Numbered from the stretch's first letter, positions 8,420-17,693 are shown. The stretch is DNA of 64,000 nucleotides from JAKAWQ01 sp963745975 (GCA_963745975.1 CAVUZJ010000003.1:21321-85320); one strand, 5' to 3'. Notes: generated from the sequence alone by a model not told the origin. Numbers and translations: made by a program.

Positions 8420-9379
8420 ATGCTTGGCCAGATCGCGATCGACCGCGGCGACATCGCCGCCACGGAGCGCCTGATCCGCCCCTATATCCGCCGCACGCCG
8501 ATCCTCCGAGCCGAAGCTGCCGACTTTGGCCTCGCCGGCGCGCCTCTCTCCTTCAAGCTCGAGCAGCTCCAGCACACCGGCTCGTTCAAGCCACGCGGGG
8601 CCTTCGCCAACCTCCTCTCCCGCCCGATCCCGGCATCCGGCGTCGTCGCGGCCTCCGGCGGCAACCACGGCGCCGCCGTGGCCTTTGCCGCCCGCCGCCT
8701 CGGCGTGAGTGCCGCCATCTTCGTCCCCTCCGTCACCTCGCCCGCCAAGCTCGCGCGCATCCGCGCGTACGGCGCCGAGCTTGTCATCGCCGGCGACCGC
8801 TACGCGGACGCGCTCGCCGCGAGCGAGGCGCGCCTCGCCGCCACCGGCGCGCTCGCCGTCCACGCTTACGACGCGCCCGAAACCCTCCTCGGCCAGGGCA
8901 GCGTCGGGCTCGAGATCGAGGAAGACGCGCCCGAGATCGAAACCCTGCTCGTCGCCGTCGGGGGCGGCGGCCTGATCGGCGGAATCGCCGCGTGGTACGC
9001 GGGAAGAATCCGTATCGTCGCCGTCGAGTCCGATGGAGCCCCGACCCTTGCCCGCGCCCTTGCGGCCGGCCATCCCGTCGATGCGCCGGCCGGCGGCATC
9101 GCCGTTGACAGCCTCGCCCCGCGCCAGGTCGGCAGCCTCATGTTCCCGATCGCGGAGGCCTTTGTTGACCCGCGCGTCGTTCTCGTTACCGACGATGAGA
9201 TCCGCGACGCCCAGGCTGCTCTTTGGGAGGTGCTTCGCATCGCGACCGAGCCCGGAGGGGCGGCCGCGTTCGCCGCGCTGCTGTCGGGACGCTACGCGCC
9301 CGCGCCCGCGGAACGCGTCGCCGTGCTGGTCTGCGGCGCCAACACCGCGGATGTACGCTTCGGCGTGGCTCAGAAATAG
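8420..9379 (+). CDS. Threonine/serine dehydratase-like PLP enzyme
   Basis: A 319-residue fold type II PLP enzyme. K57 in TGSFKPRGA is the Schiff-base lysine, SGGNHGAAVAFAA is the cofactor and substrate loop, and VAVGGGGLIGG is the glycine-rich phosphate-binding loop. It matches the short threonine dehydratase/serine racemase group, which lacks the C-terminal ACT regulatory domain. It probably deaminates Thr or Ser to a 2-oxo acid. ATG 8420 follows GGGGAGAAACGCC; an upstream in-frame ATG at 8018 would run across the divergent regulator and is rejected. The 3' end overlaps the livF stop by 10 bp on the other strand. Confidence 0.88.
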   Translation: MLGQIAIDRGDIAATERLIRPYIRRTPILRAEAADFGLAGAPLSFKLEQLQHTGSFKPRGAFANLLSRPIPASGVVAASGGNHGAAVAFAARRLGVSAAIFVPSVTSPAKLARIRAYGAELVIAGDRYADALAASEARLAATGALAVHAYDAPETLLGQGSVGLEIEEDAPEIETLLVAVGGGGLIGGIAAWYAGRIRIVAVESDGAPTLARALAAGHPVDAPAGGIAVDSLAPRQVGSLMFPIAEAFVDPRVVLVTDDEIRDAQAALWEVLRIATEPGGAAAFAALLSGRYAPAPAERVAVLVCGANTADVRFGVAQK

Positions 9380-10068
9380 CTCCAGATATCCGCCTTGCGC
9401 GCCTCCTCGGGTGTGGCGTCTAACACGATCTGGCCGTTGTTCATGATCACCACGCGGTCGGCGATGGCAAGTGCGGCGGCGACGTTCTGTTCGACGAGGA
9501 CGGCCCCCACGTCGTGCGAGCGGCACACCTCGGCCAACTGGCCGAACAGGCGCTCCACGAGGTTGGGGGCGAGCCCGATCGAGGGCTCGTCCAGCAGCAG
9601 GCAGCGCGGGCTGCCGAGAAGCGCGAGCGCCATCGCCAGCATCTGCTGCTGCCCGCCGGAGAGGCTGCCCGCACGCAAGCCCATGCGCTCGGCGAGCGCG
9701 GGGAAGAGCCGGAGCACATCGGCGATGCCGAACATGGGACCGCTCTCCGCGGCGTTGCGTGCGCCGACGATCTCGAGATTCTCGGCAACCGTGAGGGTCG
9801 CAAAAATCCCCCTGCCCTCGGGCAAGAGCCGAAGACCCCGCGCCACCCGATCGGCCACCGTCATCCGGCCGAGCGGCCCGCCCGCAAACGAGATTTTCCC
9901 GCCACGCGCCTCGATCAGCCCCATGATCGCGCGAAGGCTCGTCGTCTTCCCCGCGCCATTGTGCCCGAGCAGAGCCAGGATCTGGCCCGGCTCGAGAGCG
10001 AACGAGACGTCACGGATCACCGTTTTTGCCCCGTAGCCGGCCGCGAGATTTGAGAGCTGCAGCAGCAT
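9370..10068 (-). CDS. livF: Branched-chain amino acid-type ABC transporter, ATP-binding protein LivF
   Basis: A 232-residue ABC ATPase: Walker A GHNGAGKTT, ABC signature LSGGQQQ, Walker B CLLLDEPS and the switch His replaced by Gln in VEQN, the last being typical of LivF. It is the last gene of the minus-strand operon livKHMGF and follows livG by 4 nt. It energises uptake of the ligand bound by the periplasmic protein encoded at 12574-13695. The family includes importers of branched-chain amino acids, urea, amides and aromatic acids, so the substrate is open. Confidence 0.93.
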   Translation of the reverse strand: MLLQLSNLAAGYGAKTVIRDVSFALEPGQILALLGHNGAGKTTSLRAIMGLIEARGGKISFAGGPLGRMTVADRVARGLRLLPEGRGIFATLTVAENLEIVGARNAAESGPMFGIADVLRLFPALAERMGLRAGSLSGGQQQMLAMALALLGSPRCLLLDEPSIGLAPNLVERLFGQLAEVCRSHDVGAVLVEQNVAAALAIADRVVIMNNGQIVLDATPEEARKADIWSYF

Positions 10069-10072
10069 CCTC

Positions 10073-10840
10073 TCAGATCACCCCGCCGAAATAAATCTCG
10101 GCGAGCTTCGGGTTCGCGACGATCGCCTTCGGCTCGCCCTCCGCGATCAGCCGCCCCTGGTGCAGGAAGAGCACATGATCGGCGATCCGGCTCACCACGC
10201 GCGTGTTGTGCTCCACGACGAGGAGCGATTTGCCGTTTTCCTTGAGCGCGAAGAGCAGCGCGATCATCGCCTCCAGCGCATCCTGCGCGAGCCCCGAGGC
10301 CGGCTCGTCCAGCAGCAGGAACTCGGCGCCCGTCGCCAGCACGCGCGCGATCGAAAGCAGCTTCTGCTCGCCGTAGGAAAGATTGCGCACCCGCTCGCGC
10401 GCCCGGCGGGCGAGGCCGACGCGCTCGAGCAGCGCCTCGGCTTCCTCGCGATGCCGCGCTTGCTCGCGCGCGGTACGGAAGGGGCGAAGAATTGCCCCCG
10501 CCGGCCTTTCCCCGAACTGGCCCGGCAACGCCAGCATCACGTTGTCGCATACCGTAAGATCGGCGAAGAGCCTGAGGTTCTGGAAGGTCCGCGCGATGCC
10601 GGCCGCGACGACCGCCTGCGGCGTCATCCCGTCCAGGCTCGCGCCGCGAAACCGGACGCTGCCGCGATCGGGGCGCAGGAAGCCGGTGATCACATTGAAG
10701 ATCGTCGTCTTGCCCGCACCGTTCGGCCCCACCAGGCAGGTGATGCGCCCGGAAGAGGCGGCGAAGCTCAGTTCCGCCAGCGCCGCGAGCCCGCCGAAAC
10801 GCTTCTCCACGTCCCGCACTTCGAGATAGGGCTCGCTCAC
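10073..10840 (-). CDS. livG: Branched-chain amino acid-type ABC transporter, ATP-binding protein LivG
   Basis: A 255-residue ABC ATPase: Walker A GPNGAGKTT, the LivG hallmark GIARTFQNLRLF, signature LSYGEQK, Walker B LLLDEPASGL and switch VEHN. The GTG at 10840 (VSEPYLEVRDVEKRFGG) is the start because it overlaps the livM stop by the usual 4 bp and matches family length. The frame is open much further upstream but only in the shadow of livM. It partners LivF in the heterodimeric ATPase of this importer. Confidence 0.92.
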   Translation of the reverse strand: MSEPYLEVRDVEKRFGGLAALAELSFAASSGRITCLVGPNGAGKTTIFNVITGFLRPDRGSVRFRGASLDGMTPQAVVAAGIARTFQNLRLFADLTVCDNVMLALPGQFGERPAGAILRPFRTAREQARHREEAEALLERVGLARRARERVRNLSYGEQKLLSIARVLATGAEFLLLDEPASGLAQDALEAMIALLFALKENGKSLLVVEHNTRVVSRIADHVLFLHQGRLIAEGEPKAIVANPKLAEIYFGGVI

Positions 10841-11700
10841 AGCCTCTCGCCCAGGATGCCCTGCGGGCGGAACAGCATGAAGAGAACCAGCAGCCCGCCA
10901 TAGAGAAGCTGACGCGCGGGTGCGGCGATGGTCGTCGGGATATTGATCAGGTCGAGGAGCTGCGGCAGCCCGACGAGCAGGAACGGCCCGAGAATGGCGC
11001 CCTTGAGCGTGCGCGCCCCGCCCACGACCACCATCGTCAGCAGCAACACCGAAGCGTCGAGATCGAAGGAGGAAGGGTCGATGAAGCTCAGGAAAACCGC
11101 GTAGAGCCCGCCGGCGACGCCGATGAACGCGCCCGAGAGCGCCGCCGCCGCCACCTTCGCCCGCAGCACCGGCTTGCCGAGTGCAGCAACCGCGAGCTCG
11201 TCCTCGCGCACGGCGTGGATCAGCCGACCGAACGGCGCCCGCATGAAAAGCCAGAACACGGCGATGCCGATCGCGAGCAGAACGGTTGTGAGCGCGAGCA
11301 GGCCTTCTGTGCTCTCGATCGGCACGCCGGCGAGCGAAGCCGGCGGGATTCCCGGCAGGCCGTTCGCCCCGCCCGTCCCCGCCGTCCAGTTGGTGAAAAC
11401 CGCCGTTGCCAAAAGCTGAATGCCGAAGGACGTCACCACGAAATAATCCCCCGCGACGCGCAGGCTGGGGAGCGAGACGAGGATATCGAGCACGATGCAG
11501 CCGAGTGACGCGAGCACCAGCGCCGGCACGAAGCCGAGCCCCGCCTGCATCGTGAGCCCAGCCACGAGATACGCGCCGACGCCGAATACCGCCGCCTGCG
11601 AGACCGAGAAGATGCCGGCGATCCCGACCAGGAGGTTGGTGGAAAGCGCAGCCAGCACATAGATCTCGGCCAACACCAGATAGCTTTCGAGGAACGTCAC
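10837..11700 (-). CDS. livM: Branched-chain amino acid-type ABC transporter, permease LivM
   Basis: A 287-residue polytopic inner-membrane protein with about 8-9 hydrophobic helices. It begins with FLESYLVLAEIYVLAALSTN and has the family loop VAGLTMQAGLG and the EAA-like cytoplasmic segment near HAVREDELAVAALG. GTG 11700 is preferred because it forms a 4-bp overlap with livH, and a longer start at 11775 would overlap livH by about 80 bp. It ends in PQGILG, typical of LivM. It pairs with LivH to form the translocation channel. Confidence 0.9.
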   Translation of the reverse strand: MTFLESYLVLAEIYVLAALSTNLLVGIAGIFSVSQAAVFGVGAYLVAGLTMQAGLGFVPALVLASLGCIVLDILVSLPSLRVAGDYFVVTSFGIQLLATAVFTNWTAGTGGANGLPGIPPASLAGVPIESTEGLLALTTVLLAIGIAVFWLFMRAPFGRLIHAVREDELAVAALGKPVLRAKVAAAALSGAFIGVAGGLYAVFLSFIDPSSFDLDASVLLLTMVVVGGARTLKGAILGPFLLVGLPQLLDLINIPTTIAAPARQLLYGGLLVLFMLFRPQGILGERL

Positions 11701-12557
11701 GACGCGGCGAACAACCCCTGCGGGCGGAACAGCATGAACACCACGAACACCGCGAAGGTGCTGCCGATCGCCCATTCCCCCGGCATGACGAGGAGAGAGA
11801 GATTCTGGAGCACCGCGATCGCGATCGAGAGCGCAAGCGCGCCGGTGAGGCTGCCGATGCCGCCGGCGATCATCGCGATTGTCGCTTCCAGGAGCGGCGT
11901 GATCCCCGCATAGGGCTGCAAGCCGAGATCGAGCGGCACGAGCATGCCCGGCAGCGCCACCACCGCCGAGGCGAGCGCCATCACCACCACATAGACGCGC
12001 CGCGGCTCGAGCCGCGTGATCTCGGCGAGGAAGGGATTGGCCGCCACGGCGCGGATCTGCGCGCCGAGCAATGTGCGGCGCGTGAGCAGGGCCAGTGCCG
12101 CATAGGCGATGAGCCCGGCCGCCACCGTCGCGAGCTGGGCGCGCGTCAGCAGAAGACCCGAGACATGCACGACGCGGCCGGCCCAGCTTCCGGGAAACTG
12201 CAGAATGTCGGCCGAATAGATGCCCGCCAGCACGTTCTGCATCACCGCCAGCACGCCGAGCGAGGCGATCAGCACCACGAGCCCGCTCGCACCACGGCGC
12301 TGCAGAGGCGCGTAGATCAGGACCTGGATCAGCGCGCCCGCCGCGGCGGCCGCAAGCACCCCGACCGCGAGTGCGAGCGCGAGCGGCAGCCCTGCCTGCA
12401 TCGCCGAATAGGCGATATATCCCGATAGCGTCCAGACGCCGGCGTGTGCGACGTGAAAGATCCGCAGCGTGGAGTAGATCAGCGCGAAGCTCATCGCCAC
12501 CATCCCGAGCCCGACCCCGGTGATGAGGCCGTTGACCAGGAGCTGGAGGATCAGCAT
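11697..12557 (-). CDS. livH: Branched-chain amino acid-type ABC transporter, permease LivH
   Basis: A 286-residue polytopic permease that begins MLILQLLVNGLITGVGLGMV, the standard LivH N terminus, with the conserved IYSTLRIFHVAHAGV segment. The ATG at 12557 is chosen; upstream codons in frame are shadow of livK. It lies 16 nt after livK and overlaps livM by 4 bp. LivH and LivM form the membrane channel of the importer. Confidence 0.92.
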   Translation of the reverse strand: MLILQLLVNGLITGVGLGMVAMSFALIYSTLRIFHVAHAGVWTLSGYIAYSAMQAGLPLALALAVGVLAAAAAGALIQVLIYAPLQRRGASGLVVLIASLGVLAVMQNVLAGIYSADILQFPGSWAGRVVHVSGLLLTRAQLATVAAGLIAYAALALLTRRTLLGAQIRAVAANPFLAEITRLEPRRVYVVVMALASAVVALPGMLVPLDLGLQPYAGITPLLEATIAMIAGGIGSLTGALALSIAIAVLQNLSLLVMPGEWAIGSTFAVFVVFMLFRPQGLFAAS

Positions 12558-12573
12558 GCGGACCGGCGGGCGA

Positions 12574-13695
12574 TCAGCCGGATGTCTCGCGCTTGAAGAG
12601 CACGTCCTTGCCGCCTTCGAACCGATCGATATCGATCTCCATCGTCGCCGTGTTGCTCGTGAAGTCGAGCGGCAGGAGGCCGGGGAAGTGCCGGATCTCC
12701 AGGATCGCGGTGCGCAGGCTGGCACCCGTGACCGGCTTTCCTTCCGCCGCCACCTTGGCGATCGCCGTGAGCACCATGTTGGTCGCGTTGTAGTATTGCC
12801 GGCTGAAGAAGGCGAAGTCGGCGCCGGGGAATTCCTTGCGGAACGCGGCCGTCAGCGCGGCCGGCTGGTCGATGCGCATCTGCGTGTGATACCAGCCCTC
12901 GGCCGCCGGGTCGGCGATTGCCGCCGGATCGTTGAGGAAGGTCGTGCCCACGACGGGAACGGCGATGGCGAGCTCTTTCTTCTGGTCCGCGAGCTCCTTC
13001 GCACCCTGCGTGATCGTGACGAACATCACGTCGGGCTTGGCGGCGGCGAGCTTCAGGAGCGCCGGGCGGAAATCGGTCTCGCCGAACGGCACCGGCTCCT
13101 GAGCGGCGATCGTCCCGCCGAGAGCGCGAAACTCCTTGACGAAATCGTCGCGTCCGGCGATCCCCGCCGCGTCGTTCTCGTAGAGGATTGCCGCACGCTT
13201 CGCCTTGAGGCCGTCGAGCACGAAGTGCACGAGCACCCCGACCTCGCCGGCCTCCTGCGGGATTGCGTTGAAGAGATAAGGGGAAATGGTGCCGAGCCGG
13301 TCGGTCTGTGCGCCGGCATTGATGAGCAGCGTCTGGGTCCGTGTGGCCAAAGGCGCCATCGCCAGTGTCGGGCCGGAATAGCCGGTCAGGACGACCGGGA
13401 CCTGATCGAGATTGACGAGCTTGTTGAACGACAGCACCGAGAGATCGGGCTTTGCCTGGTTGTCCTCGAAGAGCACCGCGATCGGGCGGCCGCCGATGCC
13501 GCCCTTGTCGTTGGCCTGCTTCACGGCGAACTGGATGCCGCGCTGTTCCTCGGTGCCGATCTCCGCCGCCGGGCCGGTGAGCGGGAGGATCGCCCCGAGG
13601 CGGATGGGTGTTGCGGCGCGCGCGGCGATCGCCGGAAGGCCGGCGGCCAAGCCGGCGGAGAGGCCAAGGAAGGTGCGGCGGCGGCAAGGCTTCAT
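12574..13695 (-). CDS. livK: Branched-chain amino acid-type ABC transporter, periplasmic substrate-binding protein
   Basis: A 373-residue type I periplasmic binding protein. The N terminus CRRRTFLGLSAGLAAG... has a twin-arginine-like motif and a hydrophobic stretch ending ARAA, so it is probably exported (Tat or Sec) and cleaved near residue 28. The mature part opens PIRLGAILPLTGPAAEIG, the family signature, and continues GGIGGRPIAVLFED. It captures the substrate for LivHMGF. First gene of the operon. The ligand is unknown; relatives bind branched-chain amino acids, aromatic acids or amides. Confidence 0.9.
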   Translation of the reverse strand: MKPCRRRTFLGLSAGLAAGLPAIAARAATPIRLGAILPLTGPAAEIGTEEQRGIQFAVKQANDKGGIGGRPIAVLFEDNQAKPDLSVLSFNKLVNLDQVPVVLTGYSGPTLAMAPLATRTQTLLINAGAQTDRLGTISPYLFNAIPQEAGEVGVLVHFVLDGLKAKRAAILYENDAAGIAGRDDFVKEFRALGGTIAAQEPVPFGETDFRPALLKLAAAKPDVMFVTITQGAKELADQKKELAIAVPVVGTTFLNDPAAIADPAAEGWYHTQMRIDQPAALTAAFRKEFPGADFAFFSRQYYNATNMVLTAIAKVAAEGKPVTGASLRTAILEIRHFPGLLPLDFTSNTATMEIDIDRFEGGKDVLFKRETSG

Positions 13696-13776
13696 GGTTT
13701 CCCCCCTACGGTATCGCGTTCTGGTTTGCGGCGACGGTAGCGTGGCGGTGCGCTGCCGGGCAATGGGGCCGGCGGA

Positions 13777-14820
13777 TTATTCTTCCGTCTGATCGCCCGT
13801 CTGATCCATGGGGCGCGCCTCGAGATGGCATGCCGCCCATTGCGTGCCGCCAACACCCACGCCAACTCCCACGCCAACCCCCACGGGGCGCAGCTTTGGC
13901 TCCTCCGTCCGGCAGCGCGCGAAGGCGTGCGGGCAGCGGGTGTGGAAGCGGCAGCCTGACGGCAGGCTGATCGGGCTCGGCACATCGCCCTTGAGGATCA
14001 TTCGCCGGCGGGCGGCCGCCGGGTCCGGCACCGGCACCGCCGAAAGGAGCGCCTGCGTGTAGGGATGAAACGGGCGGGCGAAGAGGCTTTGCCGGTCCGC
14101 CGCCTCGACGATGCGGCCGAGATACATCACCGCGACGCGGTGCGTCAGGTGCTCGACGATCGCGAGGTCATGCGTGATGAAGAGGAGCGAAAGACCGAGC
14201 TCGTCCTGCAGATCGGCGAGCAAATTGACGATCTGCGCTTTCACCGAGACGTCGAGCGCGGAGACCGCTTCGTCGCAGATGATCACCTCCGGCTCGGTTG
14301 CGAGCGCACGCGCGATTCCGATGCGCTGGCGCTGCCCGCCCGAGAATTCGTGAGGGAAGCGTCCGCCGGCATCCGCCGGCAGCCGCACCTTTTCCAGGAG
14401 CGAGGCAATTCGCGCCGAAAATTCGTCGCGCGTGCGGGCAAGGGAGAAGTTGGCGATGGGCTCGGCGAGAATCTCGCGCACCCTGAGGCGCGGATTGAGG
14501 CTGCTGAAAGGGTCCTGGAAGACCACCTGCATCCGCCGCCGAAGCGGCCTCAACTTTTGGGCCGGCAGATTGTCGATCCGCATGCCGTCGAGCCGCACCT
14601 CGCCCGCGGTGGGCTTGATGAGGCCGAGGATCGCGCGGCCCACCGTCGATTTGCCGCAGCCCGATTCGCCGACCAGCGAGAGCGTCTCGCCGCGGCCGAT
14701 CGCGAGGCTCACATCATCGACCGCGTGCACCTGCGCGGCCGGCTGGCCGGGATAGCGCCGCGGCAGGACAAAATATTTCTTGAGGCCCCTCACCTCGATC
14801 ACGGGAGGTGCATCGCTCAT
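13777..14820 (-). CDS. dppF: Dipeptide/oligopeptide ABC transporter ATP-binding protein (DppF/OppF type)
   Basis: A 347-residue ABC ATPase with Walker A GESGCGKST, FQDPFSSLNPR, signature FSGGQRQR, Walker B VIICDEAVSALD and the oligopeptide-specific C-terminal extension with the Cys cluster GCRFHTRCPHAFARC, which in this family can hold an Fe-S cluster. The start at 14820 forms a TGATG junction with the preceding dppD. Odd feature: just before the C terminus a 12-bp unit is repeated three times and encodes VGVG repeats (13849-13884), a likely replication-slippage tract. It is the last gene of the dppABCDF operon. Confidence 0.92.
   Translation of the reverse strand: MSDAPPVIEVRGLKKYFVLPRRYPGQPAAQVHAVDDVSLAIGRGETLSLVGESGCGKSTVGRAILGLIKPTAGEVRLDGMRIDNLPAQKLRPLRRRMQVVFQDPFSSLNPRLRVREILAEPIANFSLARTRDEFSARIASLLEKVRLPADAGGRFPHEFSGGQRQRIGIARALATEPEVIICDEAVSALDVSVKAQIVNLLADLQDELGLSLLFITHDLAIVEHLTHRVAVMYLGRIVEAADRQSLFARPFHPYTQALLSAVPVPDPAAARRRMILKGDVPSPISLPSGCRFHTRCPHAFARCRTEEPKLRPVGVGVGVGVGVGGTQWAACHLEARPMDQTGDQTEE
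13849..13884 (-). repeat. Three 12-bp tandem units inside dppF encoding VGVG
   Basis: On the coding strand the unit is GTGGGNGTTGGC, present three times head to tail and differing only at the sixth base. It adds 12 residues of Val-Gly repeats close to the C terminus, outside the ATPase core. In-frame copy number change would leave the protein readable, so this looks like a tolerated slippage tract. Confidence 0.9.
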
Positions 14821-15800
14821 CACGCGGCTCCGGCGTGATGGCACGCAACCGCCTGCCCGGGAGCGCGCGAAAGCAGCGCGGGTGCTGAGCGGCGGCAGAG
14901 ATCCGTGACGCGCCCGCAGCGCGGGGCGAAGGCGCAGCCCACGATCGGCTTGCGCAGATCCGGGACCTGGCCTGGGATTTCGACAAGCCGCGTCCGCCCC
15001 GGCGCGCCGCCGTCCATGCCGAGGCGCGGCACCGCGCCCAGGAGCCCTTGCGTATAGGGATGCAGCGGCTCGGCGAAAATCGCCGTTGTCGGCCCCTCCT
15101 CCACCGTCCGCCCCGCATAGAGGACCGCGACCCGGCCCGCCATCTCGGCCACCACGCCGAGATCGTGCGTGATCAGCATGATCGCCGCACCGATCCGCGC
15201 CTTGAGATCGCGCATCAGGTCGAGGATCTGCGCCTGGATGGTGACATCGAGCGCGGTCGTCGGCTCGTCGGCGATCAGGAGCTTCGGGTTGCAGGCGAGC
15301 GCCATCGCGATCATCACCCGCTGGCGCATGCCGCCCGAAAGCTGGTGGGGGTATTCGCCGATCCGCCGTTCCGGCTCCGGAATGCCCACCAGCGCCAGCA
15401 TCTCGGCGGCGCGCGAGAGCGCCGCCCGGTTCCCGAGCCCCTGGTGCAGGGAGAGCGTCTCGCCGATCTGCCGCCCGACGGTGAGCACCGGGTTGAGGCT
15501 GCTCATCGGCTCCTGGAAGATCATGCTGATCTCGTTGCCGCGGATCTTCCGCATCTCGCCTTCCGGGAGCTTGAGAAGGTCGCGCCCCTCGAAGCGCACG
15601 GCGCCCGCGATCCGCGCCGGCGGCTCGGGCACCAGCCTCAGGATCGACATCGCCGTCACCGACTTGCCGCAGCCCGATTCGCCCACCACCGCCAGCGTCT
15701 CGCCCGCCTCGATCGAGAGCGACACGCCCTGGACCGCGCGCACCACGCCGTTGCCGGCGCGGAAGTGCGTCTGCAGCCGCTCGACCTCGAGCAGCGCCAC
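14820..15800 (-). CDS. dppD: Dipeptide/oligopeptide ABC transporter ATP-binding protein (DppD/OppD type)
   Basis: A 326-residue ABC ATPase: Walker A GESGCGKSVT, MIFQEPMSSLNP, signature LSGGMRQR, Walker B LLIADEPTTALDVT, switch THDLGV and the peptide-transporter C-terminal Cys region GCAFAPRCGRVTDLC. It pairs with DppF as the ATPase of the importer. It starts 27 nt after dppC, and its stop overlaps the dppF start by one base. Confidence 0.93.
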   Translation of the reverse strand: MALLEVERLQTHFRAGNGVVRAVQGVSLSIEAGETLAVVGESGCGKSVTAMSILRLVPEPPARIAGAVRFEGRDLLKLPEGEMRKIRGNEISMIFQEPMSSLNPVLTVGRQIGETLSLHQGLGNRAALSRAAEMLALVGIPEPERRIGEYPHQLSGGMRQRVMIAMALACNPKLLIADEPTTALDVTIQAQILDLMRDLKARIGAAIMLITHDLGVVAEMAGRVAVLYAGRTVEEGPTTAIFAEPLHPYTQGLLGAVPRLGMDGGAPGRTRLVEIPGQVPDLRKPIVGCAFAPRCGRVTDLCRRSAPALLSRAPGQAVACHHAGAA

Positions 15801-15827
15801 TACCGCCCCATATTCATCGGCCCATGC

Positions 15828-16727
15828 TCATTTGCGGGCACCGAGACGCGGATCGAGGGCGTCGCGCAAGCCATCGCCGAGGAGATTGACCGCGAGCACC
15901 GTCACCGAGAGGAAGAAGGCGGGGAAGAAGACGATGAACGGTTTCACCTGCCAGAGCGCGCGGCCCTCGGCCATGATGTTCCCCCAGCTCGGCACCACCG
16001 GCGGCGTTCCGGCGCCGATGAAGTCGAGGATCGCCTCGATGATCATTGCCGAGGCGCAGACATAGGTCGCCTGCACGATCACCGGCGCCAGCGTGTTCGG
16101 CACGATATGCCGCCAGATCAGCCGCGGCGTGCGCGTCCCCGCCGCGATCGCCGCTTCGACGAAGGGCTGCTCGCGCAAGCCCAGCACCATGCCCCGCACC
16201 AGCCGCGCCACTTGCGGGACCTGCGAGATGGTGATCGCGATGATGACGTTGCCGACCGAGCCCTGCGTCAGCGCCATCAGCGCGATCGCGAGCAGGATCG
16301 CCGGAATCGCCATCACCCCGTCCATGATGCGCATCAGCACCGCATCCAGCGGGCGGACGAATCCGGAGACGAGGCCGATCGCCATTCCGCCCGCCGAGGC
16401 GAGTGCGGCCACCGCGAAGCCGACGACGAGGGAGACGCGCGCGCCGTAGAGCACGCGCGAATAGATGTCTCGCCCCAGCATATCGGTGCCGAACCAATGA
16501 CCGGCCGAGGGCCCGATCAGCATGTTCGCCGGATCGAGCGCCTCGGGATCGACCGTGCCGAGCCAGGGTGCGAAGATCGCGAGCAGCATCATCAGGCCAA
16601 CGAGCGCGCCGCCGATCGCGATCGCGGGATAGCGCAGCACGAAGCCCACCACACGGCCGTGCGCCGCCGGCGGGGCCAGGATCTCCGGCAGCGCCGCCGC
16701 TTCTTCCGCCAGCAGAAGCTCGCTCAC
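15828..16727 (-). CDS. dppC: Dipeptide/oligopeptide ABC transporter permease (DppC type)
   Basis: A 299-residue inner-membrane protein with a cytoplasmic N terminus, then RYPAIAIGGALVGLMMLLAI as the first helix. The extracytoplasmic segment contains HWFGTDMLGRDIYSRVLYG, the DppC/OppC hallmark. The cytoplasmic EAA loop lies near EAAIAAGTRTPRLIWRHI. The GTG start at 16727 overlaps the dppB stop by 4 bp. It forms the channel with DppB. Confidence 0.93.
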   Translation of the reverse strand: MSELLLAEEAAALPEILAPPAAHGRVVGFVLRYPAIAIGGALVGLMMLLAIFAPWLGTVDPEALDPANMLIGPSAGHWFGTDMLGRDIYSRVLYGARVSLVVGFAVAALASAGGMAIGLVSGFVRPLDAVLMRIMDGVMAIPAILLAIALMALTQGSVGNVIIAITISQVPQVARLVRGMVLGLREQPFVEAAIAAGTRTPRLIWRHIVPNTLAPVIVQATYVCASAMIIEAILDFIGAGTPPVVPSWGNIMAEGRALWQVKPFIVFFPAFFLSVTVLAVNLLGDGLRDALDPRLGARK

Positions 16728-17665
16728 AACCGGATCCTCGGGTCGAAGACGCTGTACAGCAGATCGACGATCAGGTTAACGATCACGTAGGCGAAGCTGA
16801 ACAGCAGCACCACGCCCTGGATCACCGGGTAGTCGCGCTCGAGGATCGCGTTCACGGTGAGCGTGCCGAGCCCCGGGATCGCGAACACGGTTTCCGTCAC
16901 CACCGTTCCTCCGATCAGGAGTGCGACGCCGAGCCCGGCCACCGTCACCACCGGGTTGGCCGCGTTCTTGAGCGCGTGCACGAAGAGCACGCCCCGCTGC
17001 GACACCCCTTTGGCGCGCGCGGTGCGCACGTAATCCTGCGCCAGCACCTCGAGCATCGCCGCGCGGGTGATCCGCGCCAGCAGCGCCACATAGATGGCGC
17101 CGAGCGCGAGCGATGGCAGGATCAGGCACTGGAGGAACGGCCAGAATCCTTGCGAGATAGGAACGAACCCCTGCACCGGCAGCAACCGCAGGCTGAGCCC
17201 GAACACATAGGCCAGCAGATAGGCGATCACGAACACCGGCACCGAGAAGCCGAGCACCGCGAAAACCATGACGGCGTGGTCGATCCAGGTCCCGTGCTTC
17301 CACGCCGCGATCACCCCGAGCGGGACCGCGACCGTGATCGCGATCAGCATGGTGAGGATCATCAGCGAGAGGGTGGGCTCGATATGCTGGGCGATCATCC
17401 GGGCCACCGGCTGGCCGGTGAACACCGAAGTGCCGAGATTGAAGTGCACCACCTGCCAGACCCAGTGCCCGAAGCGCACCAGGTACGGCTGGTTCAGCCC
17501 GAGCGAGGCGCGGATCTGGGCGATCTGCTGGGTCGTTGCCTGGTCGCCGGCGATGATCGCCGCCGGATCGCCGGGAGCGAGGTAGAGAAGGGAGAAGACC
17601 GTGATCGCGACGATCCCCATCACGGGGATCGTCGCCAGCACGCGGCGGACGATATAGAAGAGCAT
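16724..17665 (-). CDS. dppB: Dipeptide/oligopeptide ABC transporter permease (DppB type)
   Basis: A 313-residue polytopic permease. It begins with YIVRRVLATIPVMGIV, has the long periplasmic loop with LGLNQPYLVRFGHWV and GTSVFTGQPV, the EAA-like loop YVRTARAKGVSQRGVLF and the conserved IPGLGTLTVNAI. It follows dppA by 28 nt in the same operon. With DppC it forms the membrane channel. Substrates of this family include di- and oligopeptides, nickel and opines. Confidence 0.93.
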   Translation of the reverse strand: MLFYIVRRVLATIPVMGIVAITVFSLLYLAPGDPAAIIAGDQATTQQIAQIRASLGLNQPYLVRFGHWVWQVVHFNLGTSVFTGQPVARMIAQHIEPTLSLMILTMLIAITVAVPLGVIAAWKHGTWIDHAVMVFAVLGFSVPVFVIAYLLAYVFGLSLRLLPVQGFVPISQGFWPFLQCLILPSLALGAIYVALLARITRAAMLEVLAQDYVRTARAKGVSQRGVLFVHALKNAANPVVTVAGLGVALLIGGTVVTETVFAIPGLGTLTVNAILERDYPVIQGVVLLFSFAYVIVNLIVDLLYSVFDPRIRL

Positions 17666-17693
17666 CGCCCCGCCGGTGCCCTACATCGGCTGC

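Noticed and set aside
10073..11836. A 587-codon frame suggesting a LivM-LivG fusion
   Set aside because: Only the last 255 codons are LivG; the earlier part is a shadow of livM, whose own frame is intact and overlaps livG by 4 bp.
13849..13884. A short CRISPR-like array
   Set aside because: The units are 12 bp, contiguous and in frame inside dppF, with no spacers and no cas genes.
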